From assembly GCA_045546995.1 (NCBI GenBank), contig JAZQDW010000071.1, forward strand, positions 26,954 to 90,953: 64,000 bases of DNA, given 5' to 3'. Positions 53,666 through 63,600 of the stretch are shown here, piece after piece. Position 1 is the stretch's first letter; each line of letters starts with the position of its first letter. Below the pieces are notes generated by a model, which saw only the letters and a list, made by a program, of their open reading frames with translations, did no database searches and was not told where the DNA came from. Source of the stretch: Firm-08 sp045546995 (GTDB taxonomy: Bacteria; Bacillota; Clostridia; Oscillospirales; QAKW01). The position numbers and the translations under genes were made by a program.

Positions 53666-53938
53666 ATGGCAAAAAACGATGATTTTTTTAAAAAACTGCA
53701 ACAGACCGACCCTGCAGTACTGCGAGCGCTGCTGCAGCGGGCCACTCGCGCCCTCACACCCGACCAGCAAAAGCGACTGCAGGCCCTGATGGGAGACCCG
53801 CAGCGTTTGGAGCAGTTGAAAGGACAGTTGCAGGGCAAGGAACTGTCGGGGCTGGGCGAGCATCTGACCGACCCGGACACCCTGGAGCAATACCTTCGAC
53901 GGGGCGATATACAAAAGCGGATCGACGAGCTGTTGTAA
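53666..53938 (+). CDS. Small helical protein, 90 aa
   Basis: AAAGGGGAAA precedes the ATG at 53666. The product is highly charged and helical ('DDFFKKLQQTDPAVLRALLQRA', '...LEQYLRRGDIQKRIDELL') with no membrane segment. It is the first of three small genes that follow each other closely. I do not recognise a family; similar trios occur in Oscillospiraceae as far as I recall. Confidence 0.6.
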   Translation: MAKNDDFFKKLQQTDPAVLRALLQRATRALTPDQQKRLQALMGDPQRLEQLKGQLQGKELSGLGEHLTDPDTLEQYLRRGDIQKRIDELL

Positions 53939-53941
53939 CGT

Positions 53942-54253
53942 ATGGCGCAGCTGGATGAAATGCTCTCCTCCCTGTTGGCCGATCCGAAAAATATGCAACT
54001 GCTTTCCTCCCTGCTGGGCGGCGAAGAAACGCCAAAGCAGGAGACCGTCCCGACGCTTCCGGCAGGACTGGATGCTGCGCAGTTGGGCGGTATGCTGCAA
54101 AAGCTGGGCGGCCCGCCCGACGATCGCTGTAAACTGTTGATGGCGCTACGCCCCTTTGTGGACGGCCCCAAGCAACAGCGTATCGATCAAGGCGTACAGC
54201 TGCTCAAGCTGATGGGGCTGGCAGAAAGTATGGGAGGGTTAGGTCTTGTATAG
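53942..54253 (+). CDS. Small helical protein, 103 aa
   Basis: Starts 3 bases after the previous stop with only a weak ribosome site, so it is probably coupled. Sequence: MAQLDEMLSSLLADPKNMQLLSSLLGGEE-type N-terminus, Pro-rich middle, then 'LLMALRPFVDGPKQQRIDQGVQLLKLMGLAE'. The 'ALRPFVDGPKQQRIDQ...LLKLMGL' pattern looks like the conserved core of a clostridial small-protein family. Function unknown. Confidence 0.65.
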   Translation: MAQLDEMLSSLLADPKNMQLLSSLLGGEETPKQETVPTLPAGLDAAQLGGMLQKLGGPPDDRCKLLMALRPFVDGPKQQRIDQGVQLLKLMGLAESMGGLGLV

Positions 54254-54458
54254 CGCTACCATTAAAAGTGACGGTATGTTGCACCGTCCCGCCGCCCCAA
54301 AGCCGGCGCCAACACCGTCCCGTCCTCCGGCAAAAGACCCTTCCCCCGCCCTGCGTGGCGACACGCTGTTGATCCTTGCCATTGCCGTATTGCTACTGCA
54401 AAACAAACAGCCGGATTGGCTGTTACTGGCGGCGCGGGTCTATCTGTTGCTGGGATAG
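54246..54458 (+). CDS. 70-aa single-helix membrane protein
   Basis: TTG start at 54246 with GGGAGGG about 7 bases upstream, overlapping the previous gene by 8 nt. A Pro-rich head is followed by one hydrophobic segment (GDTLLILAIAVLLLQNKQPDW then LLLAARVYLLLG). It looks like a small bitopic membrane protein. A diverged duplicate of its C-terminal half lies just downstream in another frame. Confidence 0.6.
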   Translation: MYSATIKSDGMLHRPAAPKPAPTPSRPPAKDPSPALRGDTLLILAIAVLLLQNKQPDWLLLAARVYLLLG

Positions 54459-54654
54459 ACCGGCGACACACCGCCCCCGCGCCCGTTCGTTCCACACCCT
54501 CGCCCCCCCGCCGTCTCCGCCGCAGACCACAAACAAAAAAGGCCTCTCCCTTTCGGGGGACACTCTGCTGATTCTGGCCATTGCCCTACTGCTGATGCAA
54601 AACAAAAAGCCCGATTGGCTGCTACTGATCGCCCTGGGCTATCTGTTGCTCTGA
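54459..54654 (+). pseudogene. Duplicate of the small membrane protein's C-terminal half, out of frame
   Basis: Positions ~54553-54654 encode SGDTLLILAIALLLMQNKKP and the rest of the same helix, about 80 percent like the end of the 70-aa protein, but in the +1 frame and after a Pro/Arg-rich linker. No ATG or ribosome site of its own is evident; the only in-frame ATG lies inside the first gene. It is either a decayed tandem copy or the end of a protein made by frameshifting. Confidence 0.5.
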
Positions 54655-54780
54655 CACGCCCGATAACAAGCGGCCCATTTTAAAAGTTCCCGGAGGACTT
54701 GTATCTTTGATCGGATGCAGGTCCTTTGCTTTTTTGCCCGCCCGACAATGATTGACAAACGTCCGTGTTGCTCGTTTTTC

Positions 54781-55602
54781 TTATATAACCTCTCTGCTGT
54801 CCCGCAGCTCGGAGGGTGTTTTCCCGTAGATCTCCTTGCAAACCTGATTAAAGGAGCGAATGCTCTGAAAGCCGCACTCATAGGCCACCTGCGAGATGGG
54901 CTGATCGGTGTCCTGCAACAGCAAAAAGGCCTGCTGTACCCGATAGAGATTGACCATCTTTTTAAATCCCATCCCCATATAGCGGTTAAATTTGCGGGAC
55001 AGATACTGATAATTATATCCATTTTCCTCCGCAATGTCCTGCAGAGAGATGTCGTTTTGATAGTTGGTAGCGATATACTGCACCATCTCCATACACAGAT
55101 TGCCGGCCTTACTGCGGGGGATCAACGTAGCCCCGCGCAAAAATTCACTGCCCAGCAGATACAGCAGTCCCTTTACCTGCATTCGTTTTTCATAGGGACG
55201 CAGGCGGGCAAATTGCCGATACTCTGCGCCAAACAGTTCTCCCAGCGTTTCTTGCACAAATTGAACACACCGCCGTCCCGGTGTGAAGACCGGCGACACA
55301 GCCTGCCGTCCCTCCACGGATTTGTGAATGGTCAGGATCAGATGATTACAAAAAACAATTCGCCGCACCCGACCGCCCGGGGGCACCGCAAAGCCGCTGA
55401 TCTGCAAGGGAAAGAGAAAAAAGCCCTCCCCCGGATGCAGAGAATAGATCACGCCGTCCGCAAAACAGCTCACCTGCCCCGCCTCTACCAATAAAATTTC
55501 ATAATTCTTATGAAAATGGCGGTGTTCCCCCCTGCCCTCGTATATCCCCGTGGCAAAGTCGGGATCCAACAGACCGGTCGCCGTATACCTTTCATCGCTC
55601 AT
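54781..55602 (-). CDS. AraC-family transcriptional regulator 3
   Basis: ATG at 55600-55602 after AGGTGA; the longer frame includes promoter bases. The 273-aa protein has an N-terminal cupin-like domain (HFHKNYEILLVEAGQ, LHPGEGFFLFP) and a C-terminal double helix-turn-helix (ISLQDIAEENGYNYQYLSRKFNRYMG; ISQVAYECGFQSIRSFNQVCKEIYGKTPSELR). It is divergent from the giant secreted phosphatase gene and probably controls it. Confidence 0.9.
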   Translation of the reverse strand: MSDERYTATGLLDPDFATGIYEGRGEHRHFHKNYEILLVEAGQVSCFADGVIYSLHPGEGFFLFPLQISGFAVPPGGRVRRIVFCNHLILTIHKSVEGRQAVSPVFTPGRRCVQFVQETLGELFGAEYRQFARLRPYEKRMQVKGLLYLLGSEFLRGATLIPRSKAGNLCMEMVQYIATNYQNDISLQDIAEENGYNYQYLSRKFNRYMGMGFKKMVNLYRVQQAFLLLQDTDQPISQVAYECGFQSIRSFNQVCKEIYGKTPSELRDSREVI

Positions 55603-55639
55603 GGCACTTTTCACCTCAAATGTCAACTTTCTGCTATAA

Positions 55640-55668
55640 ATCATACACATTTTGTATTGTTTTGTCAA
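55640..55668 (-). promoter_or_regulatory. Promoter of AraC-family regulator 3
   Basis: Minus strand TTGACA (55668-55663), 17-base spacer, TATGAT (55645-55640). A weak plus-strand promoter (TTGTTT, 17 bases, TAGAAT) for the divergent gene overlaps the same interval, as expected for an activator-dependent pair. Confidence 0.65.
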
Positions 55669-55726
55669 GGTAAGGGTGATAGAATACATACACGCATATT
55701 AATTAACAGGAAAGGAATGCAAGAAT

Positions 55727-58700
55727 ATGAAAAGAACGATCAGTTTTCTTTTATGTGCACTGCTTTTGTTGCAGATTCCCTTTGCAATGACGGCCGGTGC
55801 GGTGAAGGAAACCACCGTGCTCTTTGAAGACAGTTTTGATTACGACGGTTTTACCGGCTTGTACGACGGCACCAAAACCTGGCGCAACGAGTGCAAAACC
55901 GGCACCGACGGTGTGGAATACGGTGCCACCAACGTGGACCTGAACGCCCCCGCCGTACAAAACGGCGTGATAAGATTTGTTAAAGGTGATTCCCTGCGCT
56001 TTAACTGGACGCAGTTGGCCGACTTTGCCACCTTTGACGCCGCCAAAACCTATACCCTGACCTTTGACGTAAAGATCACCGATTTCGGCGACAATACCAG
56101 CATCGCCAATGTCAGCAACCGTGAATTTTATTTCGCCCCCGGCGGTTACTACAATCAGATCGAGATGAGAGATGCCAATCACTCCAGCCTTGGCATCCGT
56201 GCCGGCGATACCTGGAACAAGGATCTGACCGCCTACACCCTGAACACCGTATATTCCTGTACCGTGGTGTGGGATCCCACCAATACCAAAATCACCACCA
56301 CCATCAAAAACGGGAATACCGTGGTTGCTACCGGTTCCAGAACCTCCACCGGCACCAGCGGCTACGGCACGCTGAACAAGTACACCAAATTCTTCGTTTG
56401 GCGTTGTGAGGACGGCGCTATTGAGGTGAGCAACCTCACCTTCTCCGACGGCACCACCACCTACACCGCCCCCTTATACGAAAATGCCATGAATGCAAGC
56501 AACATCTGGCAATCCGAACCCCGCAGAAAGAATAGTATCGCCAATCCCACGCTTGCGGAACAAAAGTTGATTTTAAATGAGAAAACCGGCACCACCTTTA
56601 ATTGGACCAAGGTTCCCGACATCGTCGAATACAACAGCGAAAACACCTATGTTTTTGAATTCGATGCAAAAATCACCGACAAGGGTGACGGCACACTTGT
56701 AGACGATGTCGCAAGTGTGACCCGCAGTTTGTATGTCGCCTTCGGCGGGTGGTACGATGTGGTGGCCCTGCCCACCTCCGCCGACAAGGTGGCCATCGGC
56801 GGCACCAGCGTGGACTGGGACGACGCACTCTTTCTCAACCAAGATCTGCACATCAAGGTTGAATGGACGGGCGCTAACGTTTCTGCTTCCATTACCGACA
56901 AAAACGGCAACCTGCTGATCAGCGGTGCCCGTACCCCCAACACCGCCTTTGCCGATCCTGCCACCACCACGGAAATGACCAACTTGGGTCTGCGCTGTGA
57001 GGACGGCGCCGCCGAAGTGGATAACTTTAAATTCACCGTCATCACCAACGAACCTGTCAGCACCCACGACCTTACCATTGGGGAGAATCAACAGGCCGTC
57101 TATCAATGTAACGTAAATTACACCGAGGGTGACACCGTTACCGGTATGCTGGGCGCCGTGAAGGCATTTGCTCTGGAAGAGGGCAAGCTGTATATCGGCG
57201 GCAAGCAGATCGTGGGCAGTTACGTGGAAGGCACCTATCAGTTCAAACTGTGGGTCAATCCCACGCAGGAAATGGTCACCGTCCAATCCGTTGACCCCGA
57301 CGGCAACGTTGCAAGACGCGGCTGTTACACGCTGGTGGGCGGGGAGAACATTTCCGTCTACGTGGACAACGGCAGCACCGTTACCGACGAAACCCTCGTT
57401 TATGACAGCATCACCGTAAACGACTATACCCTGTTGGCGGAGGAGCCCACCTACGAGGGCTTTGCCGCAAACGTTTATAATCTGGTAACCTCCTTTGAGG
57501 TGGCCACCGCCGACCGCGCCTTTGCCTGGACGGCCAAAGCAGACTTTATCGGCACCGATGCCATGGCCCTGCAATACCGTGTCAGCGGTGCTGCAGAATG
57601 GACGGTTGCGGATGCCGTTAAAGAAACCGACAGCATCGCAACGGAAGAATATTTTAAATGCGATATCACGGGACTGACCGCCGACACCGCCTATGAATAC
57701 CGCATCGGCAAAAAGGACAGTACCGACGAGGCAAACGACTGGAGTCAGGTGTACACCTTTAAAACCGCCGCAAACGAAGTGGGAGATTTCACCTTCTTGG
57801 CCGTGGGCGATACCCAAGGCATCACCTGGGGCGGTGAAGTGGCCAGCGAAAAGGGCTTTAAATATGCCCAAGCCGCCATCGTCCAAGCGGTGGAAGAAAA
57901 TCCTAATGCCGCCTTCCTGCTTCACACCGGTGACGTCGTTGAATACGGCCACTATACCAATCAATGGAATATGTATTTTAAGGCTCTGGGAGAAAACAGT
58001 GCCTCTCTCCCTCATTTCGCGGCCCTCGGCAATCACGATGCCATGGATGGCGGTGTAAACTTCGATCTCCATTTCAATCATCCCAACAATGGCGGCACCG
58101 CCGCATTGGATCCCGAGATCATTGCCAACATTACCAACGAAAACTTGAAAGCCGTGGTTCAAAACGCAGACGAGACCATCTATTCTTACAATTACGGCGA
58201 GGCGCACTTTGTTGTGCTCAATACCGGTGCCTACATCCATAGCGAAGACCACTACGTTTTAGAAGCACAGCGTCAATGGCTGATCAACGATCTGGAGGCC
58301 AACCGTGATGCCAAATGGACCATTATGCTCTTCCATCAGCCCATCTATCACAGAAACGGCGGCACCCTGGACCGTCCCCAACTCTATGACGTTGTGGAGG
58401 GTTACGGTGTGGATCTGGTACTGGCCGGACACTCCCATCTTTCCACCCGTACCTATCCTATGAAAAACGGGCAGATCGCCACCAAGCAAAATCCCGACGT
58501 CGTACAGCAGGGTGTGGGCACCGTGTATTCCACCATCGGCTCCACCGCCCTCAACCACGACGGTGCCGGTGATACCATCAACGATGAAGAAATTTATCAT
58601 ATGAGCATCCCCACCGCCACCCAAGCCGCCTATACCTCCGTGGAAGTGAAGGATGAGGCCCTGCACGTGGTCACCAAACAGCTCAACGGTCTGATCATTG

Positions 58701-59428
58701 ATGAATTCACCATCAACGCCACCGCCGCCGCTACCAACGACGGTAAAAGCTATGACACGTTGGAAGAAGCACTGACCGAAGCAGAAGCGGGAGATACCGT
58801 CGTCCTGCAAAAGGACGTTTTTGATACCCGCACCGTGATTGATCCCGACGTTACGCTGGATCTGAACGGCAAGGCACTGACCACCGATATGATGGTGGCC
58901 TTCACCTCCTCTGCCGTCGTCAACTCCGCCGACAATGCAGGCGGCAAGATCGTGGTGGATAAGGACAAGCTCCTGCTTTCCAAAAACAACCCCTATCTGC
59001 CCGTCTATGACGGCGAAGCCTATCTCTTCACCCGTGTGAAGAATGACCGCTTTGAACTGACCACCGAGGGGGAGAGCCCCAAATATTCCACCTCGCCCAT
59101 GCTCAAGGAATATGCAAACGACCTGCTGAATACCGCCGACAAGGCGGCCGCCGGCGGTGTGGACGTAATCATCCGTCTCACCTGGACAGACAGCGAGGGA
59201 CAGTATCAAGGCACCCAGGATTATACTTATTTTGACGATTCCATCGCCAAGGTAATGGCCTCCTACACCAACACCGACGGCATCGTGAACTACGAAAAAC
59301 AGTTCTACGGTATCTTCGTGGGTAGCGAGATTGAGGGCAGTGTGGACGTTTCCGTTTCCACCGTGGTCAGATCCTCCACCGGCGTGGAGATGGAGAGTGC
59401 CGACACGGCTCTCTTCCCTCTGTTATAA
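55727..59428 (+). CDS. Large secreted metallophosphatase with LamG-like and C-terminal surface module
   Basis: 1233 aa after GAAAGGAATG. Signal peptide to ~25. Two related jelly-roll-like domains at ~34-245 and ~250-440 (each with 'YTLTFDVKITD'/'YVFEFDAKITD' and 'RCEDGA...EV'). A purple-acid-phosphatase-type FN3 domain lies at ~590-680 and a metallophosphatase at ~687-985: AVGDTQG, HTGDVVEYG, ALGNHDAMDGG, LFHQP, LAGHSHLSTR. The C-terminus (~1005-1233) is a beta-helix-like segment ('DLNGKALTTD', 'NNPYLPVYD') plus a beta domain shared with the last gene of the window. It probably dephosphorylates extracellular glycans or nucleotides; no sortase or SLH motif was seen. Confidence 0.85.
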   Translation: MKRTISFLLCALLLLQIPFAMTAGAVKETTVLFEDSFDYDGFTGLYDGTKTWRNECKTGTDGVEYGATNVDLNAPAVQNGVIRFVKGDSLRFNWTQLADFATFDAAKTYTLTFDVKITDFGDNTSIANVSNREFYFAPGGYYNQIEMRDANHSSLGIRAGDTWNKDLTAYTLNTVYSCTVVWDPTNTKITTTIKNGNTVVATGSRTSTGTSGYGTLNKYTKFFVWRCEDGAIEVSNLTFSDGTTTYTAPLYENAMNASNIWQSEPRRKNSIANPTLAEQKLILNEKTGTTFNWTKVPDIVEYNSENTYVFEFDAKITDKGDGTLVDDVASVTRSLYVAFGGWYDVVALPTSADKVAIGGTSVDWDDALFLNQDLHIKVEWTGANVSASITDKNGNLLISGARTPNTAFADPATTTEMTNLGLRCEDGAAEVDNFKFTVITNEPVSTHDLTIGENQQAVYQCNVNYTEGDTVTGMLGAVKAFALEEGKLYIGGKQIVGSYVEGTYQFKLWVNPTQEMVTVQSVDPDGNVARRGCYTLVGGENISVYVDNGSTVTDETLVYDSITVNDYTLLAEEPTYEGFAANVYNLVTSFEVATADRAFAWTAKADFIGTDAMALQYRVSGAAEWTVADAVKETDSIATEEYFKCDITGLTADTAYEYRIGKKDSTDEANDWSQVYTFKTAANEVGDFTFLAVGDTQGITWGGEVASEKGFKYAQAAIVQAVEENPNAAFLLHTGDVVEYGHYTNQWNMYFKALGENSASLPHFAALGNHDAMDGGVNFDLHFNHPNNGGTAALDPEIIANITNENLKAVVQNADETIYSYNYGEAHFVVLNTGAYIHSEDHYVLEAQRQWLINDLEANRDAKWTIMLFHQPIYHRNGGTLDRPQLYDVVEGYGVDLVLAGHSHLSTRTYPMKNGQIATKQNPDVVQQGVGTVYSTIGSTALNHDGAGDTINDEEIYHMSIPTATQAAYTSVEVKDEALHVVTKQLNGLIIDEFTINATAAATNDGKSYDTLEEALTEAEAGDTVVLQKDVFDTRTVIDPDVTLDLNGKALTTDMMVAFTSSAVVNSADNAGGKIVVDKDKLLLSKNNPYLPVYDGEAYLFTRVKNDRFELTTEGESPKYSTSPMLKEYANDLLNTADKAAAGGVDVIIRLTWTDSEGQYQGTQDYTYFDDSIAKVMASYTNTDGIVNYEKQFYGIFVGSEIEGSVDVSVSTVVRSSTGVEMESADTALFPLL

Positions 59429-59438
59429 GGAGGAGATG

Positions 59439-59549
59439 ATGAAAGACTATATTGCGCCTGAAATCGAATTGTTAGACATTGTGGTGGAGCCCCGTACCGA
59501 GATCGGCGTCGGCTCCAACACGCTCCCACCAGAAGACGAAAACTGGTAA
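59439..59549 (+). CDS. 36-aa peptide following the secreted phosphatase
   Basis: AAGGAGG lies 4-5 bases before the second of two adjacent ATGs, so the start at 59439 is preferred over 59436. The peptide begins MKDYIAPEIELLDIVVEPR and ends in a Gly/Ser/Asn-rich acidic tail (...SNTLPPEDENW). The 'Y-x-x-P-E-I-E' opening recalls short peptides found beside exported proteins in many gut Clostridia and would suit the leader of a modified peptide, but no modification enzyme is nearby. Position 10 bases after the phosphatase and before a strong terminator supports a real gene. Confidence 0.6.
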   Translation: MKDYIAPEIELLDIVVEPRTEIGVGSNTLPPEDENW

Positions 59550-59553
59550 ATAG

Positions 59554-59594
59554 AAAAAAGGTGTTTGTCCTGTGATAGGACAAACACCTTTTTT
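59554..59594. terminator. Strong terminator between convergent genes
   Basis: AAAAAAGGTGTTTGTCCT pairs perfectly (18 bp) with AGGACAAACACCTTTTTT around a 5-base loop. Confidence 0.93.
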
Positions 59595-59672
59595 GCAAGT
59601 GAACAACTGTAGATGGTTTTGTTCCGCAAAACCCCATCCAAAATGCGGAATTCGGAATTTCGGTAACCTTTT

Positions 59673-60473
59673 TTAAAACATTCCCGATTTGCGATATTTG
59701 GAGGGGGAGGTGCCGGTGTAGGCCGTGAACACACGGGAGAGGTGGAATTGGTCGCAAAAGCCGTATTTTTCGGTGATCTCCTGCAGGGAGAGTTCGGTGG
59801 TTTTCAGGTCCTTTTCCACGGCGGCCACCACACGGCGGCGCAGATAGCGGATGGGAGAAATTCCCACCTCGTCTTTAAATCTTTTTTGAAAGGCGGCAGG
59901 GGAAAGGTGCACACCGTCGGCCAAAACTTCCACTGTCATGGCCATACTGGGGGTCTCACCCATACGTCGCAGGGTCCTGCGGATGGGGGCGGAATAGTGG
60001 GGAATGGGTAGAGCGTCGGCCTGCATTGCCTCCAGCAAAACTTGCTCCACTCTTTGGCGAATGGACAGCGCGCTTTGAAAGTCCTTTTTGTAAAAGAGCT
60101 CTACCGTTTGTCGGATCTCTTCTGTGCGGTGCTCCAGAACGATGCATCCTTTGGAGGCTATGGGCAGATCCTCGCCCATACTGCTGTAGAGATTGACCTG
60201 AAAATACAGCTTGCACAGTCGCTGTTTGCAATCGTAGCAAAAGGGGGTGCCGGCAGGAATGATATAGATATTGCCCGCCTGCAGCTTGTAGGGACGGTTG
60301 TCACACAGCACGTCTGCCTCCCCCTCGGTGACAAAATAGACGCGGGTAAAATAGGCGCTGGCATTCTTTTTGTATTTCCAGCTGGCGTTCAGCTCCACGT
60401 AGGCGGCGCGGGAAATATCCAGCCGCAGTTTGTTGCTCTCCATAATCAAAAGGTGATTTTGATAAATGCTCAT
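59673..60473 (-). CDS. AraC-family transcriptional regulator 4
   Basis: 266 aa with an N-terminal cupin sensor (YFTRVYFVTEGEADVL, 'LQAGNIYIIPAGTPF') and a C-terminal double helix-turn-helix (MTVEVLADGVHLSPAAFQKRFKDEVGISPIRYL; LQEITEKYGFCDQFHLSRVFTAYTGTSPSKYR). It is divergent from the GH43-like secreted protein. Three 21-bp direct repeats between the two genes are its likely sites. Confidence 0.9.
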   Translation of the reverse strand: MSIYQNHLLIMESNKLRLDISRAAYVELNASWKYKKNASAYFTRVYFVTEGEADVLCDNRPYKLQAGNIYIIPAGTPFCYDCKQRLCKLYFQVNLYSSMGEDLPIASKGCIVLEHRTEEIRQTVELFYKKDFQSALSIRQRVEQVLLEAMQADALPIPHYSAPIRRTLRRMGETPSMAMTVEVLADGVHLSPAAFQKRFKDEVGISPIRYLRRRVVAAVEKDLKTTELSLQEITEKYGFCDQFHLSRVFTAYTGTSPSKYRKSGMF

Positions 60474-60481
60474 AGTAAATC

Positions 60482-60544
60482 TCCATCATTTTCACGGAAA
60501 TATCCATCATTTTGACAGGAATATCCATAACTTTGACTTCATTA
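60482..60544. promoter_or_regulatory. Three 21-bp direct repeats, probable AraC-type operator
   Basis: Units at 60482-60502, 60503-60523 and 60524-60544, core TCCATCATTTTNAC (third copy diverged, TCCATAACTTTGAC). They occupy the region just upstream of and overlapping the -35 of the rightward gene. A 21-base period equals two helical turns, the spacing of half-sites bound by AraC-family activators. Confidence 0.7.
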
Positions 60545-60569
60545 TATAATAAAATAAAATTATAGTCAA
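60533..60569. promoter_or_regulatory. Overlapping divergent promoters
   Basis: Leftward (AraC gene): TTGACT (60569-60564), 17 bases, TATAAT (60546-60541). Rightward (secreted protein): TTGACT (60533-60538), 16 bases, TAAAAT (60555-60560). The -10 and -35 elements interleave, so the two promoters should compete. Confidence 0.65.
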
Positions 60570-60613
60570 GTCAGATCCGACCATAGAAAGGGTCTTGAAA
60601 GGAGAAACACTTT

Positions 60614-63600
60614 ATGAGAATGAAAAGATTTCACCGCTTTTTGGCAGGGTTGCTCTGCGTAATGATTTGCCTGGGGTGCCTCCCCGTGGCCCTTGCCGCA
60701 GGAGACACACCTGCCGTTACTATCACTTCCGTTACCGAAACCGACGGCAACATCGTCGTCAGCGGGACGGTGACGAATCTGGGTGAGCGCCGGGTGGAAA
60801 TCATTGTAAACGAGGATTATAACCTGCGTTTTGTGGCCGACACCGATGAGAGCGGCAACTTTACCTGCAACTTTGCCTTGCCCTATAATGGCGAGTATAC
60901 CGTGGAGGCTTCGGTGCGGGATTATTCCAACTTTTATACCAACCGCCAAAAAGTGCCCGATGAAAACTATTTTGAGATGAACGGCGCCTGCACCTGGGGC
61001 TCCTCCATCGTAAAGCACAGCGACGGGCTGTACTATATGCTGTTCTCTACCTGGGACGAGGCGAAAGGCTTTAGCAACTGGTACTCCTTCTCCGAGATCG
61101 CCTACGCCACCTCCACCAAGCTGGGCGGTCCCTACATTTATCAGGGTCCGGCGCTGGACGTGGAGGGCAGTAATATCACCAATGCAGAAATGCCCAAGTG
61201 GGGCGGCGGCACGCTGTCCTTTTTCCATAACCCCAATCTGATGCACAGCGAGAAGGACGGGAAATACTATCTCTACTTTATCTCCCGTTCCACCGGTAGC
61301 GGTCAAAAGGTAGGCGTGGCCTATGCCGACACCCCCGCCGGCCCTTGGACCATCAAGGAGGATCCCGTCATCACCACCCGTGAGGGTTATCACGACAATT
61401 CCTACGTCTGCAACCCTTCTGTCATTGAACTGAAGGATGAAGAGGGTAATTTCTCTTATTACGCCGTCTATCGCTCCAACGGTACCGAGGACGGTGTCAC
61501 CATCCGTGCAGCGGCCTATGCCACCGCCGATTCCCCATTGGGGCCCTTCACCCAGTCCGAGGAGCGCATTATGTACGATCCCACCTCGGATTATTCGGTG
61601 GAGGATTGTCACGTATGGTTTGAAAACGGGCAGTATTATGCCCTGGCCAAGGATATGACCGGCGGCAAGATCACCGGCTATACCGATGGCTCCTCTACCG
61701 CACTCTACGAGAGCACGGACGGTGTCAACTGGACGTTGTCCGAGAATAAGCTGGCCTATCCCACCATCATCCCCTGGGAGAGCGGAGACCAAACGGTGGG
61801 ACTGATGGACCGTGCTTACGTATATAGAGTAAAAGGCGTCCCCTTTATGCTCACCAATGCTACCAGCGACAGCAATATCAGTCCCCATTCCGGCGGACAC
61901 ACCCGCAACGTGCAGATCCCCTTGCTTGGCACGGTGATGGCCGCTGATACCCATACCCTTACCGTCACCGACGGCGAGGTTAAGACGGTGGACAAGAGCG
62001 AGCTGAACGCTTTGCTCCCCTACGCCACCGATGCCATCCGTGATTACTATACTGAAAAGGATTGGTACCGTCTCTACACCGCCGCCCGTGCGGGCAAAGT
62101 TCTTGCGCAAAGAGCTGACGCCGAGCAGGCAGACGTGGATTTTGCCGTGGCAGAGATCAAAGAGGTGATTGATGACCGTACCGATCCTGCGGCCGTCTCC
62201 GTTAACATTGCACTAAATAAGACGGTTACCGCCGGCAGTACCTATTCCGGTACCGATTACGTGGCCTCCATGGCAGTGGACGGCGATTATAGCACCCGCT
62301 GGAGCGCCGCAAACGGCGTGACGGGTACGGTGACCTATGAGATCGATCTGGGCGCCAGATATCAGCTTGACAGCTTTGTCATCGATCCGCTGGACAACCG
62401 TGTCACGGGCTATAACGTACAGTATTATAACGGCACCGAGTGGAAGGAGTGCTTTGCCACCACCACCGGTGAAAACAGCGGTGAATTTACCGTTGCCGAG
62501 CCTGCCGAGAAGATACTCTTCAACTTTACCGACTATCAAAAGCCGCCCACTTTCTGGGAAATTGAGGTGTACGGCTCCTACCATTCGGAAAATATTGCGC
62601 TGGGCAAATCTATCACTGCCAGCCATAACTACACCACCAACAACAACTATCCTGCCTCCAACCTCGTAGACGGCAAGGCTGATGCAGACACCACCCGTTG
62701 GTCCACCAATAACGCTGACACCGGCGAGATCACCATAGAGATGGATCTGGGCGGCAAATACTTTATTGACAGCTTCCAAATAGATGAATTTCAAGACCGT
62801 ATCAAGAGCTTTACTTGGAAATACTGGGACGGCACCGCTTGGCAAACCGCCTACTCCGGTACCAACGCCGACGGCACCACCGGCGAGAAAAATCATTTCC
62901 ACCTCTATGGGGCTTTGAGTGGAGTGGCGACAGAAAAGGTACAATTGGTCATCCATTCCTCCACCAAGGGGCCCTCCATTTGGGAACTGGAGGTTTACGG
63001 CACCAAGGTCTTCGGCGATCTTGCCGGCGGCAAGAGGGTCAAGGCCAGCAGTGTGTACAACAGCGAAGGCGTGGGTTACTATCCTGCCGAGAACGCAGTG
63101 GACGGCATTCTTACTACCCGTTGGGCGGCGCAGAATGCCGTGGGCACCGTCACCTTTGAAATTGAGTTGGGTGACAACTTCTTTATTGAAGATTTTACCA
63201 TCACGGAATTTGCCGACCGTATTACCGGCTACTCCTGGCAGTATTCCGACGGCAGTCGTTGGATCACCTGCTATGAGGGCACCAATGAGGATATCGTGGC
63301 AGGGGGGACCAATATCTACTATTTATCCGATGACTTTACCGATCAGGTGGTCACCGACCGTTTGCGGTTGAATATACTGACCTACACCGCCGATCCCTCC
63401 ATCTGGGAGCTGGAGATTAACGGCTCCACCATCAGAGCCGAGGGCATCACCCTGAGCGAGGACGATCTTTCTATGTTAACGGGAGAGGAGACGGAGCTGT
63501 CCGTCACCTTTACCCCTGCCAACACCACCAATAAAAAAGTGATTTGGACCTCCTCCGACGAGAGCGTTGCTACCGTCACCGACGGTGTGATCACCGCCGT

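Noticed and set aside
60301..60528. 75-codon minus-strand frame starting in the 21-bp repeats
   Set aside because: It is the shadow of the AraC gene in another frame; the repeats only happen to encode MD/EI-type peptides.
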